From assembly GCA_039923455.1 (NCBI GenBank), contig JBDTCS010000222.1, forward strand, positions 1-24,773: DNA of 24,773 nt, written 5' to 3'. The stretch is from JBDTCS01 sp039923455 (GTDB lineage: Bacteria > Bacteroidota > Ignavibacteria > Palsa-1295). The position numbers and the translations under genes are program-made. Under the pieces are notes generated by a model. It saw nothing but the letters and a program-made list of their open reading frames with translations. It did not search any database and was not told where the DNA came from. This document shows positions 7,601 through 15,576 of the stretch, one piece after another. The number at the start of each line of letters is the position of its first letter. Positions within the stretch are counted from its first letter, which is position 1.

Positions 7601-7821
7601 AGCTTATCATTCAGCGATCCGATGTGATCTGCGGGCGTCACGTTAAGTGATGCCTCGAGTTTTGCATCGCTCTCTTCAAGAAATGTTTCCGTGAAGGGCA
7701 CCTCAGCAACGGCCGTGAGCTTCACCGTTCGCTTTTTGGCTTTCGCTTCTGGAGCGAGAGTCTCCTTATTTGCGGCCAGTTGCTCATCAGAACCGGCCTC
7801 TATTTTCGCCTTCTTCGCCAA
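4696..7821 (-). CDS. uvrA: UvrABC excinuclease subunit A with N-terminal extension
   Basis: UvrA is the damage-sensing ABC ATPase of nucleotide excision repair; it loads UvrB at DNA lesions. The 1041-residue product has every expected element. Walker A1 GISGSGKSS is at 101-109, a first zinc module has Cys325/328 and Cys349/352, signature LSGGESQ is at 560-566 and Walker B ILDEPSIGLH is at 584-593. The second half has GVSGSGKST at 729-737, a zinc module with Cys828/831 and Cys851/854, LSGGEAQ at 918-924 and ILDEPTTGLH at 943-952. The conserved core begins only at about residue 72, where most UvrA proteins start. The first 70 residues are an added, probably disordered segment rich in Lys, Ala and Glu. 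The start is TTG, chosen because a strong AGAGGAAG Shine-Dalgarno stands five bases before it. cyaY follows closely. Confidence 0.97.
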   Translation of the reverse strand: MAKKAKIEAGSDEQLAANKETLAPEAKAKKRTVKLTAVAEVPFTETFLEESDAKLEASLNVTPADHIGSLNDKLVIRGARVHNLKGIDIDIPREQLVVITGISGSGKSSLAFDTIYAEGQRRYVESLSPYARQFLDLMERPDVDFIEGLSPAISIEQKTIGNTPRSTVGTVTEIYDFIRLLFARLGTQFCVECNTPVTKQTQDQILDALIKNPEGTKLTILAPLVRGRKGHYKELFRDVTQQGYTRVRVDGELKEIEPDMQLDRYKLHTIEVVVDRIVLAEAIRPRLQASIETALKMGKGVLTAQIQTAAKATAVDHLFSEKYSCPICGRSYEEPQPNSFSFNSPVSACLVCHGLGEKRDFIEELIIPDRTISLQDGGIAPLAKPRKNWLWAQVEALFAKHETPLTTPIKDISPELLELLMNGTGKEKLQVIWRSDTGRRSTYNTKFSGILETLRYWYSDSNSDSMRQWAEEFMASSPCPECNGGRLKPEYLAIRIQDKNVRDVVLYSLKEAIGFFRSLTFEGTKKIIAEPILREIIPRLDFLLQVGLNYLTLDRSARTLSGGESQRIRLATQIGTQLVGVLYILDEPSIGLHQRDNQRLIHSLEQLRDLGNSVLVVEHDKEMMEAADILVDIGPRAGEYGGTLVAYAPPEMFRNPSASHHFPSAVGSYFVSPDSPTAMHLSGKSVMEIPRERLIPTPVRYMTLTEATGNNLQTVSLSIPIGSFTCVTGVSGSGKSTLINETLAPILNRHYYNSHTVPYPYKTIEGLEHIDKVIEIDQSPIGRTPRSNPATYTGLFTLIRDFYATLPEAKIRGYKVGRFSFNVRGGRCEACEGDGLKKIEMNFLPDVYVKCDVCHGKRYNRETLDVHYKGRSIADVLAMSVTEAEQFFSEIPRLRRKLSTLLNVGLGYIRLGQSAVTLSGGEAQRVKLATELSKVATGKTFYILDEPTTGLHFEDIVQLLKVLMELRARGNTVVVIEHNMDVIKMADWVIDLGPEGGSGGGRIIDSGTPEDVAARYLESGSFTAWYLRKELGLPVETKMAV

Positions 7822-7826
7822 TTACG

Positions 7827-7834
7827 CTTCCTCT
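7827..7834 (-). promoter_or_regulatory. Strong ribosome binding site fixing the uvrA TTG start
   Basis: On the minus strand AGAGGAAG precedes TTG (7821-7819) with a five-base gap. It is stronger than other start-proximal sites in the window, which mostly lack clear Shine-Dalgarno sequences. It supports the long N-terminal extension of UvrA being translated. Confidence 0.7.
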
Positions 7835-8024
7835 AAACTTGAGTGATTCAACGCACGAAAATCGAGCATTAATGGGGCAACGAATTTCGAGCAACCTTGC
7901 AAAACACGAAGCTAAAACGGAAGGTTGCCTGAACGGATATTTCGAGTGCTTTTTCGAATTGTCCTGAGCCGCTTGTTAAGCTAAGGTAGGTTGGATACCA
8001 CAGCATTCGAACGGCCGCACAATA

Positions 8025-9065
8025 ATGTCGTATTTTTGTAACAATATGGCAGTCAAAGCTACAATGGTGGGCGAACGGTTGGCAGCAACACCCGAGCATT
8101 CTGCGAATGGGAAGGGAAAGCCAGTTCGAAATTTGTCGGGAAACACCGGGCAACGGAGAGACCTCCTTGGCATCGAACAACTCCCCAAAGATACGATCCT
8201 CGATCTGATCGAGCGGTCGCAGAAATATTATCAAGAACTGCTCGGTAAGGATGCTCTTCCTGCTCGTACCATCTTAAATGGACGCACGGTCGGCAATCTC
8301 TTCTTCGAAAATTCTACTCGCACTCGAATATCCTTTGAATTAGCTGAAAAGAGGCTCGGCGCAACACACGTGACGCTTACACCTTCGGCGAGTAGTCTCA
8401 CGAAAGGTGAATCACTTTTGGATACCGTTCGTGTAGTCGAGGCGATGAAACTTGATTGCATTGTCGTCAGGCATAGTGCCTCGGGTGTTCCGGAATTTCT
8501 TGCAAAGCATTTACCTGATCATGTGCATTTGATCAATGCCGGAGATGGCGCGCACGAGCATCCAACGCAAGGACTGCTCGATGCCGCTTCTTTGATGGAA
8601 GTGCTCGGCGATCTCTCGGGAAAAAAAATCGTCATCATCGGAGATATCACGCATTCACGCGTTGCAAGAAGCAACGTGTGGTTGCTTAAGAAACTTGGTG
8701 CTGCTATCACACTCGTGGGTCCGCATACGCTTTTGCCCAGACATGCCGAAGAGGTATTCGGTGTGCACGTCAGACATGATCTCGGTGATTCGCTGAAAGA
8801 GGCAGATGCAGTGATGGCTTTGCGGATTCAACACGAGCGTCAGTCGAGCGCCTTTCTGCCATCGTTGGAAGAATATCAAACGAGATACGGATTAACCGAA
8901 GCGCGCATCTCGGCTACATCGGCCGTTATTCTTCACCCGGGGCCGATTAACCTCGGAGTAGAACTCGGCGAAGGCCCGGCCTACGGTACACGATCACTCG
9001 TGCTAAAGCAAGTGAAGCGCGGAGTTGCGGTTCGAATGGCTGTGCTGGAGTGGTTGTTCTCGTAA
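8025..9065 (+). CDS. pyrB: Aspartate carbamoyltransferase, catalytic chain
   Basis: PyrB joins carbamoyl phosphate and aspartate in the second step of pyrimidine synthesis. Seen in the sequence are RRDLLGIEQL at 44-53, the carbamoyl-phosphate loop FENSTRTRISF at 94-104, LTKGESLLDT at 125-134, GDGAHEHPTQ at 173-182, GDITHSRVARS at 206-216 and HPGPINLGVE at 304-313. The longest frame is 346 residues, whereas the family is about 305. The conserved part starts near residue 44, so the first 40 residues are extra or partly untranslated. Alternative ATG starts lie at 8046 and 8064 and none has a good Shine-Dalgarno. If the TATTTTTG box at 8031-8038 is the promoter, 8064 is the likelier start. I list the longest frame because the choice is open. 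No pyrI is seen. pyrC follows directly. Confidence 0.95.
   Translation: MSYFCNNMAVKATMVGERLAATPEHSANGKGKPVRNLSGNTGQRRDLLGIEQLPKDTILDLIERSQKYYQELLGKDALPARTILNGRTVGNLFFENSTRTRISFELAEKRLGATHVTLTPSASSLTKGESLLDTVRVVEAMKLDCIVVRHSASGVPEFLAKHLPDHVHLINAGDGAHEHPTQGLLDAASLMEVLGDLSGKKIVIIGDITHSRVARSNVWLLKKLGAAITLVGPHTLLPRHAEEVFGVHVRHDLGDSLKEADAVMALRIQHERQSSAFLPSLEEYQTRYGLTEARISATSAVILHPGPINLGVELGEGPAYGTRSLVLKQVKRGVAVRMAVLEWLFS
8031..8038 (+). promoter_or_regulatory. Candidate Bacteroidota-type -7 box upstream of pyrB
   Basis: TATTTTTG, within CGTATTTTTG, fits TAnnTTTG. A weak TTCG stands 21 bases upstream at 8006-8009 where a -33 TTTG would be expected. The box lies in the 200-base divergent region between uvrA and pyrB. 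Transcription would start close to 8045, which would exclude the ATG at 8025. Confidence 0.35.
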
Positions 9066-9094
9066 AAATTTGTAACAGAGTAATTTCAGGCATC

Positions 9095-10369
9095 ATGCAA
9101 ATTCTTCTTCAGAACGTCCATCTTGTTGACCCGGTAACAAAGCGCGATGAAACGGATCTCGATATCGAGATTGTGGATGGCAAGATTCAGCGAATCGGAA
9201 AGAATCTTGAATCGAAAGGTGAGAAGCGGAATCTGAAGGGTGCAGTCGTTGCACCCGGCTTCTTTGATATGCATGTTCATCTGCGCGAACCGGGGCAAGA
9301 ATACAAAGAGACCGTCGAAACAGGAACGCGTGCCGCGATGTCGGGTGGATTTACCGGCGTCTGTTGCATGCCAAACACAATTCCCTCGATCAGCGACCCA
9401 TTCGTAGTTAGCTACATCAAGGAGAAGGCCAAAGATAATCTCGTCGATGTTTCGATTTGTGGCGCGATGACAAAAGCCCGCGAGGGAAATGAACTCGCAC
9501 CGATGGAGCAGCTTTTTAACGCAGGGGTGCGTATGGTATCCGATGATGGAGGTGCTGTGCGAAGCGCTGAGATCATGCGTCGTGTTTTGGAGTATGCCAA
9601 AATGTTCGACCTCCTCGCCACGCAGCACTGCGAAGAACACTCCATGACCAAAGGGACCGCGATGAACGAAGGCAAAACTTCGACCAAACTTGGAATTCCC
9701 GGTTATCCGGCCGTCGCTGAAGATATTATTATATCGCGCGATATCCTGCTTGCAGAATATGTCGGTGATGTGCGTTATCATGTTGCGCATTTAAGTACGA
9801 AGAACGCTGTACGGCTTGTTCGCGAAGCCAAAGCGCGTGGTGCGAAAGTCTCTTGCGAAGTCACACCTCATCATTTCACACTAACAGACGAAGCTGTCGA
9901 AAAACACGGCACGCAAGCCAAAATGAATCCACCGCTTCGCACGCAAGAGGATATCGAAGCGATCTTCGAAGGGCTTCGAGATGGTACGATCGATTGTATT
10001 GCCTCTGATCATGCACCGCACGCCTCGCATGAGAAAGAGACCGACATGATCTCCGCTGCATTCGGAATTATCGGCCTCGAAACCTCGATACCACTCGGAA
10101 TCTCCCGCTTGGTCAAGCCAGGAATCTTGTCGCTCATGGCCTATGTCGAAAAATGCTCAACAAACCCGCGCAGATTACTGAAACTTCCGGAGATTCGAAT
10201 TGTGGAAGGAGAGCCCGCGAATTTGACGATCCTCGATATCGACAAAAACTGGACCTTTGGAGAGGATGACATTCAGTCTAAATCGCACAATACTCCGTTC
10301 CTCGGCCAGGAGTTCACCGGGCAAGCGATCGGAACGATAAACCACGACAAAGCCTGGTGGCGCGACTGA
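9095..10369 (+). CDS. pyrC: Dihydroorotase (type I, multifunctional-complex type)
   Basis: The enzyme closes carbamoyl aspartate to dihydroorotate, the third pyrimidine step. It is an amidohydrolase with the metal motif FFDMHVHLREPG (His60, His62), VSDDGGAVRS with an Asp pair at 150-151, ATQHCEEH with His178, YHVAHLST with His232, and IASDHAPH with Asp305. The Asp-rich SDDG segment in place of the carboxylated lysine segment resembles the Aquifex-type class that forms a complex with PyrB, which suits its position. I chose ATG 9095 over the upstream in-frame start at 9050 for two reasons. AGG lies just ahead of it, and MQILLQNVHLVDP is the usual beginning. The 424-residue length is normal. It starts 29 bases after pyrB and is surely co-transcribed. 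Confidence 0.95.
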   Translation: MQILLQNVHLVDPVTKRDETDLDIEIVDGKIQRIGKNLESKGEKRNLKGAVVAPGFFDMHVHLREPGQEYKETVETGTRAAMSGGFTGVCCMPNTIPSISDPFVVSYIKEKAKDNLVDVSICGAMTKAREGNELAPMEQLFNAGVRMVSDDGGAVRSAEIMRRVLEYAKMFDLLATQHCEEHSMTKGTAMNEGKTSTKLGIPGYPAVAEDIIISRDILLAEYVGDVRYHVAHLSTKNAVRLVREAKARGAKVSCEVTPHHFTLTDEAVEKHGTQAKMNPPLRTQEDIEAIFEGLRDGTIDCIASDHAPHASHEKETDMISAAFGIIGLETSIPLGISRLVKPGILSLMAYVEKCSTNPRRLLKLPEIRIVEGEPANLTILDIDKNWTFGEDDIQSKSHNTPFLGQEFTGQAIGTINHDKAWWRD

Positions 10370-10416
10370 GGCTCCCTCTTTGGCATGGGATTTTCTCCTT
10401 AACCATCCAATGATGC

Positions 10417-10432
10417 AATCTCGGCTGAGATT
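10417..10432. other. Short hairpin in the pyrC to DUF4783 gap
   Basis: AATCTC pairs perfectly with GAGATT around GGCT. There is no T run right after it, so it is at best a weak terminator for pyrBC or a processing site. The remaining bases of the 148-base gap show no gene. Confidence 0.25.
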
Positions 10433-10517
10433 CGCGAATTTGGGTGTTTATTTTCACATTGCTGAATTTGAATTCTGCGTACTGTAGAGATTTGGCTCCA
10501 ATTATTGCCCCAAGGCA

Positions 10518-11075
10518 GTGAAAAAGCCAAAAATTGTCATAGACTTTATTTGGCCGACTTCGGAAAGGAATTCTGCAAGCTGGGCAGCCATCAATAAATT
10601 TGCTTTGGCAATTTTGTTGTTGATTTTTGTGCTTGCCCCGATTAGACAGTCAGGCTCTCGGACGAAGTCGATGCAAGTTCTGCAGGCCCCACAGGCCGTG
10701 CACTCCCTCGATTACCAAGCCTCGGACATCGGCCTTCGGGAACAAATCACCAAGCTCTTCACAGCACTGAATAAGCGTGATCTTGAGGCGATTAAATCAC
10801 AGATAAGCCCGAACAGGATTTTCGTAGAAATCTCGGACAAAGCTGGCGCATACCTTTCTAATAGCCAAACGCTGGCAGTAATGGAGGCTTTTCTCCGATC
10901 GCATACTTCCGTTTCGGCTAAGTTCGAATTCGACAGCAAGGAGGGCCCGAACGGCAGTGCCTCCGGGGCATTGACGGCCCGTAAAGACGGTCGGACGTTC
11001 ACTTACAGGCTAAATTTTGGTTTTGTCTTGAACGACAAAGGCAATTGGCTCCTCACTCGAATCAGCATGCGTTGA
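10518..11075 (+). CDS. DUF4783-like membrane-anchored or exported protein
   Basis: The 185-residue product has a basic N-terminus, one hydrophobic segment at about 24-41, and a soluble domain from about 66. That domain has a helix with ITKLFTALNKRDLEAIKSQI, a strand segment IFVEISDKAGAYLSNSQ, then AVMEAFLRSHTSVSAKFEF, and ends in WLLTRISMR. This layout is that of DUF4783, a small NTF2-like family that I associate with Bacteroidota; its function is unknown. The start is GTG at 10518 with AAGG a few bases ahead. The N-terminal 25 residues before the hydrophobic segment are longer than in a standard signal peptide, so it could be anchored rather than cleaved. It stands between pyrC and the histidine kinase with gaps of about 145 bases on each side. 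Confidence 0.7.
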   Translation: MKKPKIVIDFIWPTSERNSASWAAINKFALAILLLIFVLAPIRQSGSRTKSMQVLQAPQAVHSLDYQASDIGLREQITKLFTALNKRDLEAIKSQISPNRIFVEISDKAGAYLSNSQTLAVMEAFLRSHTSVSAKFEFDSKEGPNGSASGALTARKDGRTFTYRLNFGFVLNDKGNWLLTRISMR

Positions 11076-11221
11076 AATTGGACGAAGGCTTCGTATCTTC
11101 GTTCGTAGAATCTCTGGCAACTGTCTGAAAGTTCGAAACCTCGATGCGGATTAGTCCTTCAGCGCGGATACTCCAGAGCGAATCTCTACGTAGGATCGAA
11201 TAACCCAAATTACCATTGTAG

Positions 11222-14200
11222 GTGCGAATAGTCAAGTTACCCGAAGCCTTGAGAAAGCGAATTGCTGGCTTGCGTCGGTTGAGACGCATTCGTCGTCTTC
11301 CGGTCGATCTTTGGTCGCTGTTTATGCGCCTTTCGAAAGGGGTACGTTCGACGCTCATTTTTTTCGCAGTCATCGCGTTTATCGGGGCTTCCGGAGAAAT
11401 TATTTCAACTGTAGTTGTCACCAACGATCTCTCCAAATTCTCATGGCCAAGAAAAGATATAGCTTCCATTTCGCAGAGTAGGCTCGATGCGATTCGACGT
11501 GATCTCGATTCGGGTGTCCAAATGCTTGCACTTGATTCCGTCTTGCAGCATGACTTAGAAGATAAGCGACCGCAATCCGATATCTTCGCGTCGTTTCTAA
11601 AAGATTACGCAAAGTGGATCCCGAGTGCGCCAGACTCCATCCGTGGAGCAATGGGTCAAGAGAACAAAGCACTCGCGGAACGTGGCGCTGCAGTTTATGA
11701 TGCAAACGGACTGTTGACAGCGTGGGGTTCGGTAACGCCCGGTGAGTTCTCGTTTGACACGGTGCTCTCACAACGATTCATCACCGAAGGTCACGTGCAT
11801 AGTTTGCGATTGGAGCAAACGTTTTTTCACACATACCTTAAGGACGTTCACAAGTTATTCGGTCGCTCTCGAGCACTCGTGGGGTATGCGGTGACGCAGC
11901 GGCTCCTCGCCTCCCAAGAGCCGGCAGGTGGTGGCTCGCTAAGGACTTTCACCTTTTTAGATGACGTAAAAGAAAAAGCGCGTCGCGATATTCAGCTCAA
12001 TTTTGCGGCTCGTGCAACTCCCTTCAACACGCAGCAAGCTGGTACACATCTCGATTCGCTCTATGCCGATCGAATGGACGTCGCGAGTTTTGTCGCATCG
12101 CTTTGGACTTCGGACGAACCGATTTCCGATCCACCCTTGGTAGTGCGCACGTTCCACACCATCACGGCAGTCGCGGTTTCGCTACTGTTGCTTATGATGG
12201 TGTTCGGTCTCCTGAATTCCGCGGCAACAATGACGACACTCAAGCGACCGCTCGTGAGTCGATTCATATATTCGGTGTATGTGCTTGTCAGTCTTTGTGT
12301 CGTCCGTGTTTTGCTCGTACAACTGAATGCCGTAGGGATATTTTTTAGTCCATTAGCTCAGGATGCATCGGATTTTGCCTCCGAGTGGGGGTTCGGTATC
12401 GTCCGAAATCCGCTCGAACTTTGCATCACCTCGATCTTCGCTGCTACCGCTGCGATTATGCTTTGGATTATCTGGATGCCACGCAAACGATTGGTGCATG
12501 ATGACTCGGCAAAAGTGGGAATTCGCGAGATCGTTCGAAGAGAATCGCTTCCGCTCATCGGATACGCGATCGCTGCTATCATCGTCTCCTGCTTTTTGAG
12601 CGATGTGTTAGGTGCGCTGATAGAGTCTCTGGTGGTCAATGGAACGCTCCAGTACCGCGTGATCCGGCAAGTGCTTCCGTCACCGGCAGCCCTCATGATG
12701 TATCTTTCGTTCTTAGCTATTGGTGTAGCGTATCTGTTCTTAATAGCACTATTGCTAACGTTCGCGTTGCGGGCATTTGTCTTCGTCTTGCCACGCAGAA
12801 TCTCACTTGTACGCAGGCTCGTGATCGCGAGTGGTTTGTTCATTACGCTGATCCTCGGAGTTTCCATATTTTTTGGTGCCTATAATATTGGCGGACTGAC
12901 GTCAGCCTATCGTTTTTCGCTTGCGCTCTTGGTAGCTTGCATTGGTATCAGCGTGATCGTGGCAGATGCATTTGTGCAACATCCGTTCGAGCACAGTCCA
13001 TCGTTTCTCTATCGGTTGCCACGATCGAGCCGGTCGATTCTTTTTATTCTTGCCGGGAGTGCTCTCGTCCTGAGTCCGCTCGTTTCCCAGAAGGAGTTGC
13101 TGAAGGATAAAGAGATCGCGCAGCAGATCGTTAGTCAAAATAGTGTCTCCGACATTCCGTATCTAAAAACGATCGCCGAACAGACGCTTGCATCGACGAA
13201 CGAATATATCCGATCCTGGAGTGCATCGCGGGGATCGAGGGAATCGCTACGCCAGCTTGCGTTCATTACATGGTTGACAAGCTTGCAAGCACATGCCAAT
13301 TGGGATGCTGCGATCGATGTGCAAGATGCATCGGGGGAAGTCCTTTCCCATTTTGCAACGCCGGGAGCTGCAACCCAACTCAACCGACTAAAATCTTCGC
13401 GTGACTCTGTGCTTCGAAAGCTTATAGGGCCGATTATTACGACAGCTACTAAGGCAATGGATCGGAATGCATCGCAGCAATCAGCCCAGGAGAAAATCGA
13501 AATTATCTCCGAGCCCTGCTTCACTGCTACTTGCGGCCCACTCGTGACAGCAGCAACTCGAACAGTGATTCGAATAGATACCGGCACATCAAAGACTCGA
13601 GGCCCCATCATCGTCACGCTTTCCTTGTGGAGTGAACTACCGGCGTTGCAAAGTGCGAATGCACTCCTCGATATTGGGAAGCGAGACGCAAATGAGAATG
13701 TTCGATCGAGCGACATCGTTGCACGTGGTGATTTCATTGTAGCACAATATGTTGGAAGAATGCGTCGTACGACGAATGTTCCGGCGCTTGATGTTCCGGC
13801 GACTTTGCCCTCGTATCTCGAATATCGGTTGGAACGGGAATTTAATTTTTGGAGCCCGAGTACGATCAATGGTGCAAAATTTTTGACACTGTATCATCGT
13901 ATGCCGAGCTCTGCTGGTATCGATGCGGCGCCTGTTATTGCCGTAAGTATTCCGGAGCCGGGATTCATCCGCGCTGTTGAACTGGGACTTCGACTGAATA
14001 CGATCGGATTGCTTTTCGGAATTGGTCTTGCGCTATTTATACTTATCGTCCGGCAGATCATTACAAGGCAATTCCGATTCGTACTTAAATTTCGTGACAG
14101 AATTTTCCTGATCGTGCTCGCGATCGCACTGCTTCCGCTTGTCATTGTGACGAACGTAACGCGTAATCTGCTCCGAGAGCCTGCGGCCAACGAAGAACGT

Positions 14201-15541
14201 GACCGACTCTCACGCGACGCGACCGTAATTACGGAGCGCATAGGTCATGAGATTGAATCTGGCGGCGCTCGTACGAATGGAGCCGCTTTTCAACGGGATG
14301 CTGTCGAACTCTCGAAGACGATCGGGCGCGATTTCAGCGTGTTCGATAGTCGAGGGCGCTTACTCGCGACGAGCCGACCGGAACTGTATGAATCGTCACT
14401 TATAGCAAGCCACTTATCGAGCGGCGCGATGTCCGCGGTCATGTTTGGTCATAAATCATTCTTTACGGAGCCGATCTCGATCGGTGACGAGGTCTTTCAG
14501 ATCGGGTACCAACCCGTTCCTTCGCATGATGGAAACAGCGTTGAAGGTGTCGTAAGTGTTACGACTGTTGGCGATCAAACGCATTTCGAAGCAGAGATCG
14601 CGCGAACTACGAGCCTAATTTATGGTACCTTCGGTGCACTTGGGTTGGTCCTGATCGGTATCGGTGCGCTCTTTGCAGCACGTGTTGCTTCGCCGATCCT
14701 CACACTCATTCAAGCAACGGAACGCGTCGCCAAAGGCAAGCTGCACACATCAATTCGTGTGAGTCGTGAAGATGAGATTGGGGAACTGATGCACGCATTC
14801 AACGCGATGACCAGTGAACTGGAAAAGAGCAGACAACTGGTTGCACAAACAGAGCGCGAAGTTGCGTGGAAAGAAATGGCACGGCAAGTAGCGCATGAGA
14901 TCAAGAATCCGCTCACACCGATGAAACTCTCGGTGCAACACGTCGAGCATGCACACGAAGCGAAGGATCCAAACTTCAACTCGATCTTTCGTCGTGTGAT
15001 GAAAACACTTGGCGAACAAATCGATGTGCTCACTCGCATCGCGACAGAGTTTGCCCGATTTGGTGAGATGCCACGCAGAAAATATGCCTTCGTACCGGTG
15101 CGCAAAGTCGCTGAACGAGCTGTTGCGCTTTTTGATGCAGATCGCAATCGTATTCGCTTCGTGATCGATCTGAGCAAAGACCTACCGCCCGTGCATGTGG
15201 ATGAAGAAGAATTTCGACGTGCGCTCGTCAACTTGATTCGCAATGCAATTCAAGCGATCGAAGGTTGGGGCGTGGTGGTTATTCGTGCGATGCAGCAAGG
15301 CGAGATGGTGCACATTGAGCTACTTGATACTGGCGGTGGTATGAATGATGAAACATTGGCAAAGGCGTTCGATCCGAATTTCTCGACGAAGACAAGCGGC
15401 ATGGGACTCGGTCTCGCGATTGTAAAAAAGACCATCAATGATATGGGTGGTATCATTAGCGTTGAGAGCACGCTCGGTCACGGAACAAAGTTTACGATCG
15501 AATTGCCTGTTCGAGGAATTCCCGATATCGAAGAGGGGTAA
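11222..15541 (+). CDS. Very large NtrY-like transmembrane sensor histidine kinase
   Basis: The 1439-residue protein ends in a complete kinase core. A HAMP domain is at about 1155-1205, followed by the HisKA box RQVAHEIKNPLTPMK with phospho-acceptor His1225. The N box has NLIRNAIQAIEG (Asn1337), G1 is DTGGGM at 1369-1374 and G2 is GMGLGLAI at 1393-1400. The VAHEIKNPLTPMKLS signature is typical of NtrY-like kinases, whose usual length is about 750. In front there are about 12 likely membrane segments: 42-62, a loop of 245 residues, about eight between 311 and 623, then near 922-944, 959-978 and 1130-1153. Between 624 and 920 is a large extracytoplasmic domain with a CFTATC cysteine pair at 766-771. 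A third sensor-like region lies at 980-1128. GTG 11222 is uncertain; ATG at 11324 would still keep the first membrane segment. No response regulator is in the window. Confidence 0.92.
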   Translation: MRIVKLPEALRKRIAGLRRLRRIRRLPVDLWSLFMRLSKGVRSTLIFFAVIAFIGASGEIISTVVVTNDLSKFSWPRKDIASISQSRLDAIRRDLDSGVQMLALDSVLQHDLEDKRPQSDIFASFLKDYAKWIPSAPDSIRGAMGQENKALAERGAAVYDANGLLTAWGSVTPGEFSFDTVLSQRFITEGHVHSLRLEQTFFHTYLKDVHKLFGRSRALVGYAVTQRLLASQEPAGGGSLRTFTFLDDVKEKARRDIQLNFAARATPFNTQQAGTHLDSLYADRMDVASFVASLWTSDEPISDPPLVVRTFHTITAVAVSLLLLMMVFGLLNSAATMTTLKRPLVSRFIYSVYVLVSLCVVRVLLVQLNAVGIFFSPLAQDASDFASEWGFGIVRNPLELCITSIFAATAAIMLWIIWMPRKRLVHDDSAKVGIREIVRRESLPLIGYAIAAIIVSCFLSDVLGALIESLVVNGTLQYRVIRQVLPSPAALMMYLSFLAIGVAYLFLIALLLTFALRAFVFVLPRRISLVRRLVIASGLFITLILGVSIFFGAYNIGGLTSAYRFSLALLVACIGISVIVADAFVQHPFEHSPSFLYRLPRSSRSILFILAGSALVLSPLVSQKELLKDKEIAQQIVSQNSVSDIPYLKTIAEQTLASTNEYIRSWSASRGSRESLRQLAFITWLTSLQAHANWDAAIDVQDASGEVLSHFATPGAATQLNRLKSSRDSVLRKLIGPIITTATKAMDRNASQQSAQEKIEIISEPCFTATCGPLVTAATRTVIRIDTGTSKTRGPIIVTLSLWSELPALQSANALLDIGKRDANENVRSSDIVARGDFIVAQYVGRMRRTTNVPALDVPATLPSYLEYRLEREFNFWSPSTINGAKFLTLYHRMPSSAGIDAAPVIAVSIPEPGFIRAVELGLRLNTIGLLFGIGLALFILIVRQIITRQFRFVLKFRDRIFLIVLAIALLPLVIVTNVTRNLLREPAANEERDRLSRDATVITERIGHEIESGGARTNGAAFQRDAVELSKTIGRDFSVFDSRGRLLATSRPELYESSLIASHLSSGAMSAVMFGHKSFFTEPISIGDEVFQIGYQPVPSHDGNSVEGVVSVTTVGDQTHFEAEIARTTSLIYGTFGALGLVLIGIGALFAARVASPILTLIQATERVAKGKLHTSIRVSREDEIGELMHAFNAMTSELEKSRQLVAQTEREVAWKEMARQVAHEIKNPLTPMKLSVQHVEHAHEAKDPNFNSIFRRVMKTLGEQIDVLTRIATEFARFGEMPRRKYAFVPVRKVAERAVALFDADRNRIRFVIDLSKDLPPVHVDEEEFRRALVNLIRNAIQAIEGWGVVVIRAMQQGEMVHIELLDTGGGMNDETLAKAFDPNFSTKTSGMGLGLAIVKKTINDMGGIISVESTLGHGTKFTIELPVRGIPDIEEG

Positions 15542-15576
15542 CCACTTTCGCGGCAGATCGCCAAATTGTTTGCGGA

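Noticed and set aside
9086..9790. Minus-strand 234-codon ORF antisense to pyrC
   Set aside because: Lies wholly within the clear dihydroorotase gene and has no domain-like features; long antisense ORFs are expected with this codon use.
11062..11469. Minus-strand ORF of 135 codons over the gap before the histidine kinase
   Set aside because: Its C-terminal half reads rather protein-like, but the N-terminal half is antisense to the first membrane segment of the kinase and it has no convincing start or neighbour; treated as a shadow.
13135..13869. Minus-strand 244-codon ORF inside the histidine kinase
   Set aside because: Entirely antisense to the kinase's extracytoplasmic domain; Ser/Arg-rich shadow composition.
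15542..15576. Search for a two-way terminator between the kinase and barrel genes
   Set aside because: Only 35 bases and no stem of useful length seen.
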